DNA of 64,000 nucleotides from Chaunax sp. Z400 (lineage: Eukaryota; Chordata; Actinopteri; Lophiiformes; Chaunacidae): assembly GCA_037577475.1 (NCBI GenBank), contig CM075194.1:9814492-9878491 (forward strand). The letters are read 5' to 3'. A program made the translations under genes and the position numbers. The stretch's first letter is position 1, and every line of letters starts with the position of its first letter. Shown in pieces: positions 63,348-64,000 of the stretch. Below the pieces are notes generated by a model that saw only the letters and a program-made list of their open reading frames with translations, was not told the origin of the DNA and did no database searches.

Positions 63348-63512
63348 ACAATTTGCAACAATAAAAATTAAAACTTTGTTAATAGGCCACAATGTACATT
63401 TTGAGATAATAATAATAGTAATAATATTATATTCAAAGAGAAATGTGGATAAAGATTCTGTTGATAACACACTTAATCACACATAAATCTAACAAAAATC
63501 AAAAATGAAATA

Positions 63513-64000
63513 TTTATTACAGCATTTGTGACTGAACACCTTTGAAACATTACGTCACAGTCCTCATACAAGTATTTAATGTATTTTTGACAAAGCTTAA
63601 GGGAGACGGCATCTTATCATCTAGTGAGGAACACGTGCTGAAAAAGGAAGGAATTCATGGACATACAATATCAATGCCACAGCAGATCTGAAACTAGCAA
63701 AAACATTCTTTTTCAATTGAGGTAAACACATAGAATATCTAACATGAAACAATTAATAGACTGAACTCTGTACGAAGTTTGTTACAATATTCTCTCAGCT
63801 TTTCCCCACCAAAAGCATTGAGTTCATAATTTAAGTTTTTTTTTCTTTTTTTAAGTTATAAGTTTTTTGGTGCATCAACCATCAAATGCTTCTCCAGTGC
63901 CACAGAATCAACGTTTGTGTCAGTATTGTCCTTATGGCAAGAATGTTGATCCGCAGATAAAGAAGCGCCGTAGGATGTTGCTTTTCCACTATTAAGCTTC
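63513..64000 (-). other. possible 3' end of a minus-strand transcript (neighbour gene, perhaps meis2)
   Basis: On the minus strand a canonical AATAAA lies at 63518-63513, in the context GCTGTAATAAATATTTC, with T-rich sequence downstream. The minus strand from the window edge to a TAA at 63858-63856 is open for 47 codons, ending VDAPKNL. In other vertebrates the gene convergent with cdin1 is meis2, but this tail does not match MEIS2 C-termini that I know. It may therefore be 3' UTR, or the coding end of another gene. Confidence 0.35.

Larger units (their letters stand above)
50571..63500. other. intergenic region downstream of cdin1
   Basis: No gene is recognised across this stretch. It has a LINE 3' tail at 51715-51800, simple repeats (58383-58421, 58509-58551, 60842-60901, 63310-63347), a PBX/MEIS-type site at 53898, a GATA-containing block near 56350, and long non-repetitive stretches at 57.8-59.1 and 60.5-60.75 kb that resemble regulatory DNA. 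Other open frames lack recognisable domains. Confidence 0.6.

Noticed and set aside
1..64000. tRNA, 5S or snRNA genes and CRISPR arrays
   Set aside because: I looked for B-box-like GGTTCGANTCC and for spaced direct repeats by eye and found none; the repeats present are microsatellites and transposon relics.

Overview
The window is vertebrate, most likely ray-finned fish, nuclear DNA. Evidence: spliced exons with GT-AG borders, long AT-rich introns, very many dinucleotide and trinucleotide repeats, and fish-type hAT, Tc1 and LINE-tail relics. I do not identify the species. Nearly all long open frames in the window are chance frames in non-coding DNA.

One protein-coding gene is clear: cdin1 (human C15orf41/CDIN1, CDAN1-interacting nuclease 1), on the + strand. 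Ten coding exons lie between 7778 and 49719. Joined on paper they give 249 codons plus a stop. These are colinear with human residues 35 to about 281 without a gap, as judged against my memory of the human protein. The start codon and roughly the first 34 codons lie upstream of the window, so bases 1-7777 are intron. The PD-(D/E)xK nuclease centre is split over two exons (23538-23603 and 23820-23925) separated by a 216-bp intron. The terminal coding exon (49584-49719) lies beyond a 25.66-kb intron.

Layout: 1-7777 is 5' intron with hAT-type relics, one of them a 498-bp element with perfect 8-bp target duplications. 7778-9775 holds three exons. 9776-19628 holds two large introns and one exon. 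19629-23925 holds five exons. 23926-49583 is the giant last intron, with a Tc1 transposase relic, a hAT BED-finger relic and several blocks that look like regulatory DNA. 49584-50.6 kb is the terminal exon and 3' UTR. From 50.6 kb to the end is intergenic DNA with a LINE 3' tail and many simple repeats. The last 0.5 kb may be the 3' end of a minus-strand transcript.

In other vertebrates cdin1 lies convergent with and next to meis2, a TALE homeobox gene known to have distant 3' enhancers. The unusually long last intron and the homeodomain, MEIS/TGIF and PBX/HOX-type palindromes in it fit a bystander gene carrying regulatory elements for its neighbour. That is inference: conservation could not be measured here. 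I see no tRNA, rRNA, CRISPR or bacterial-type features.
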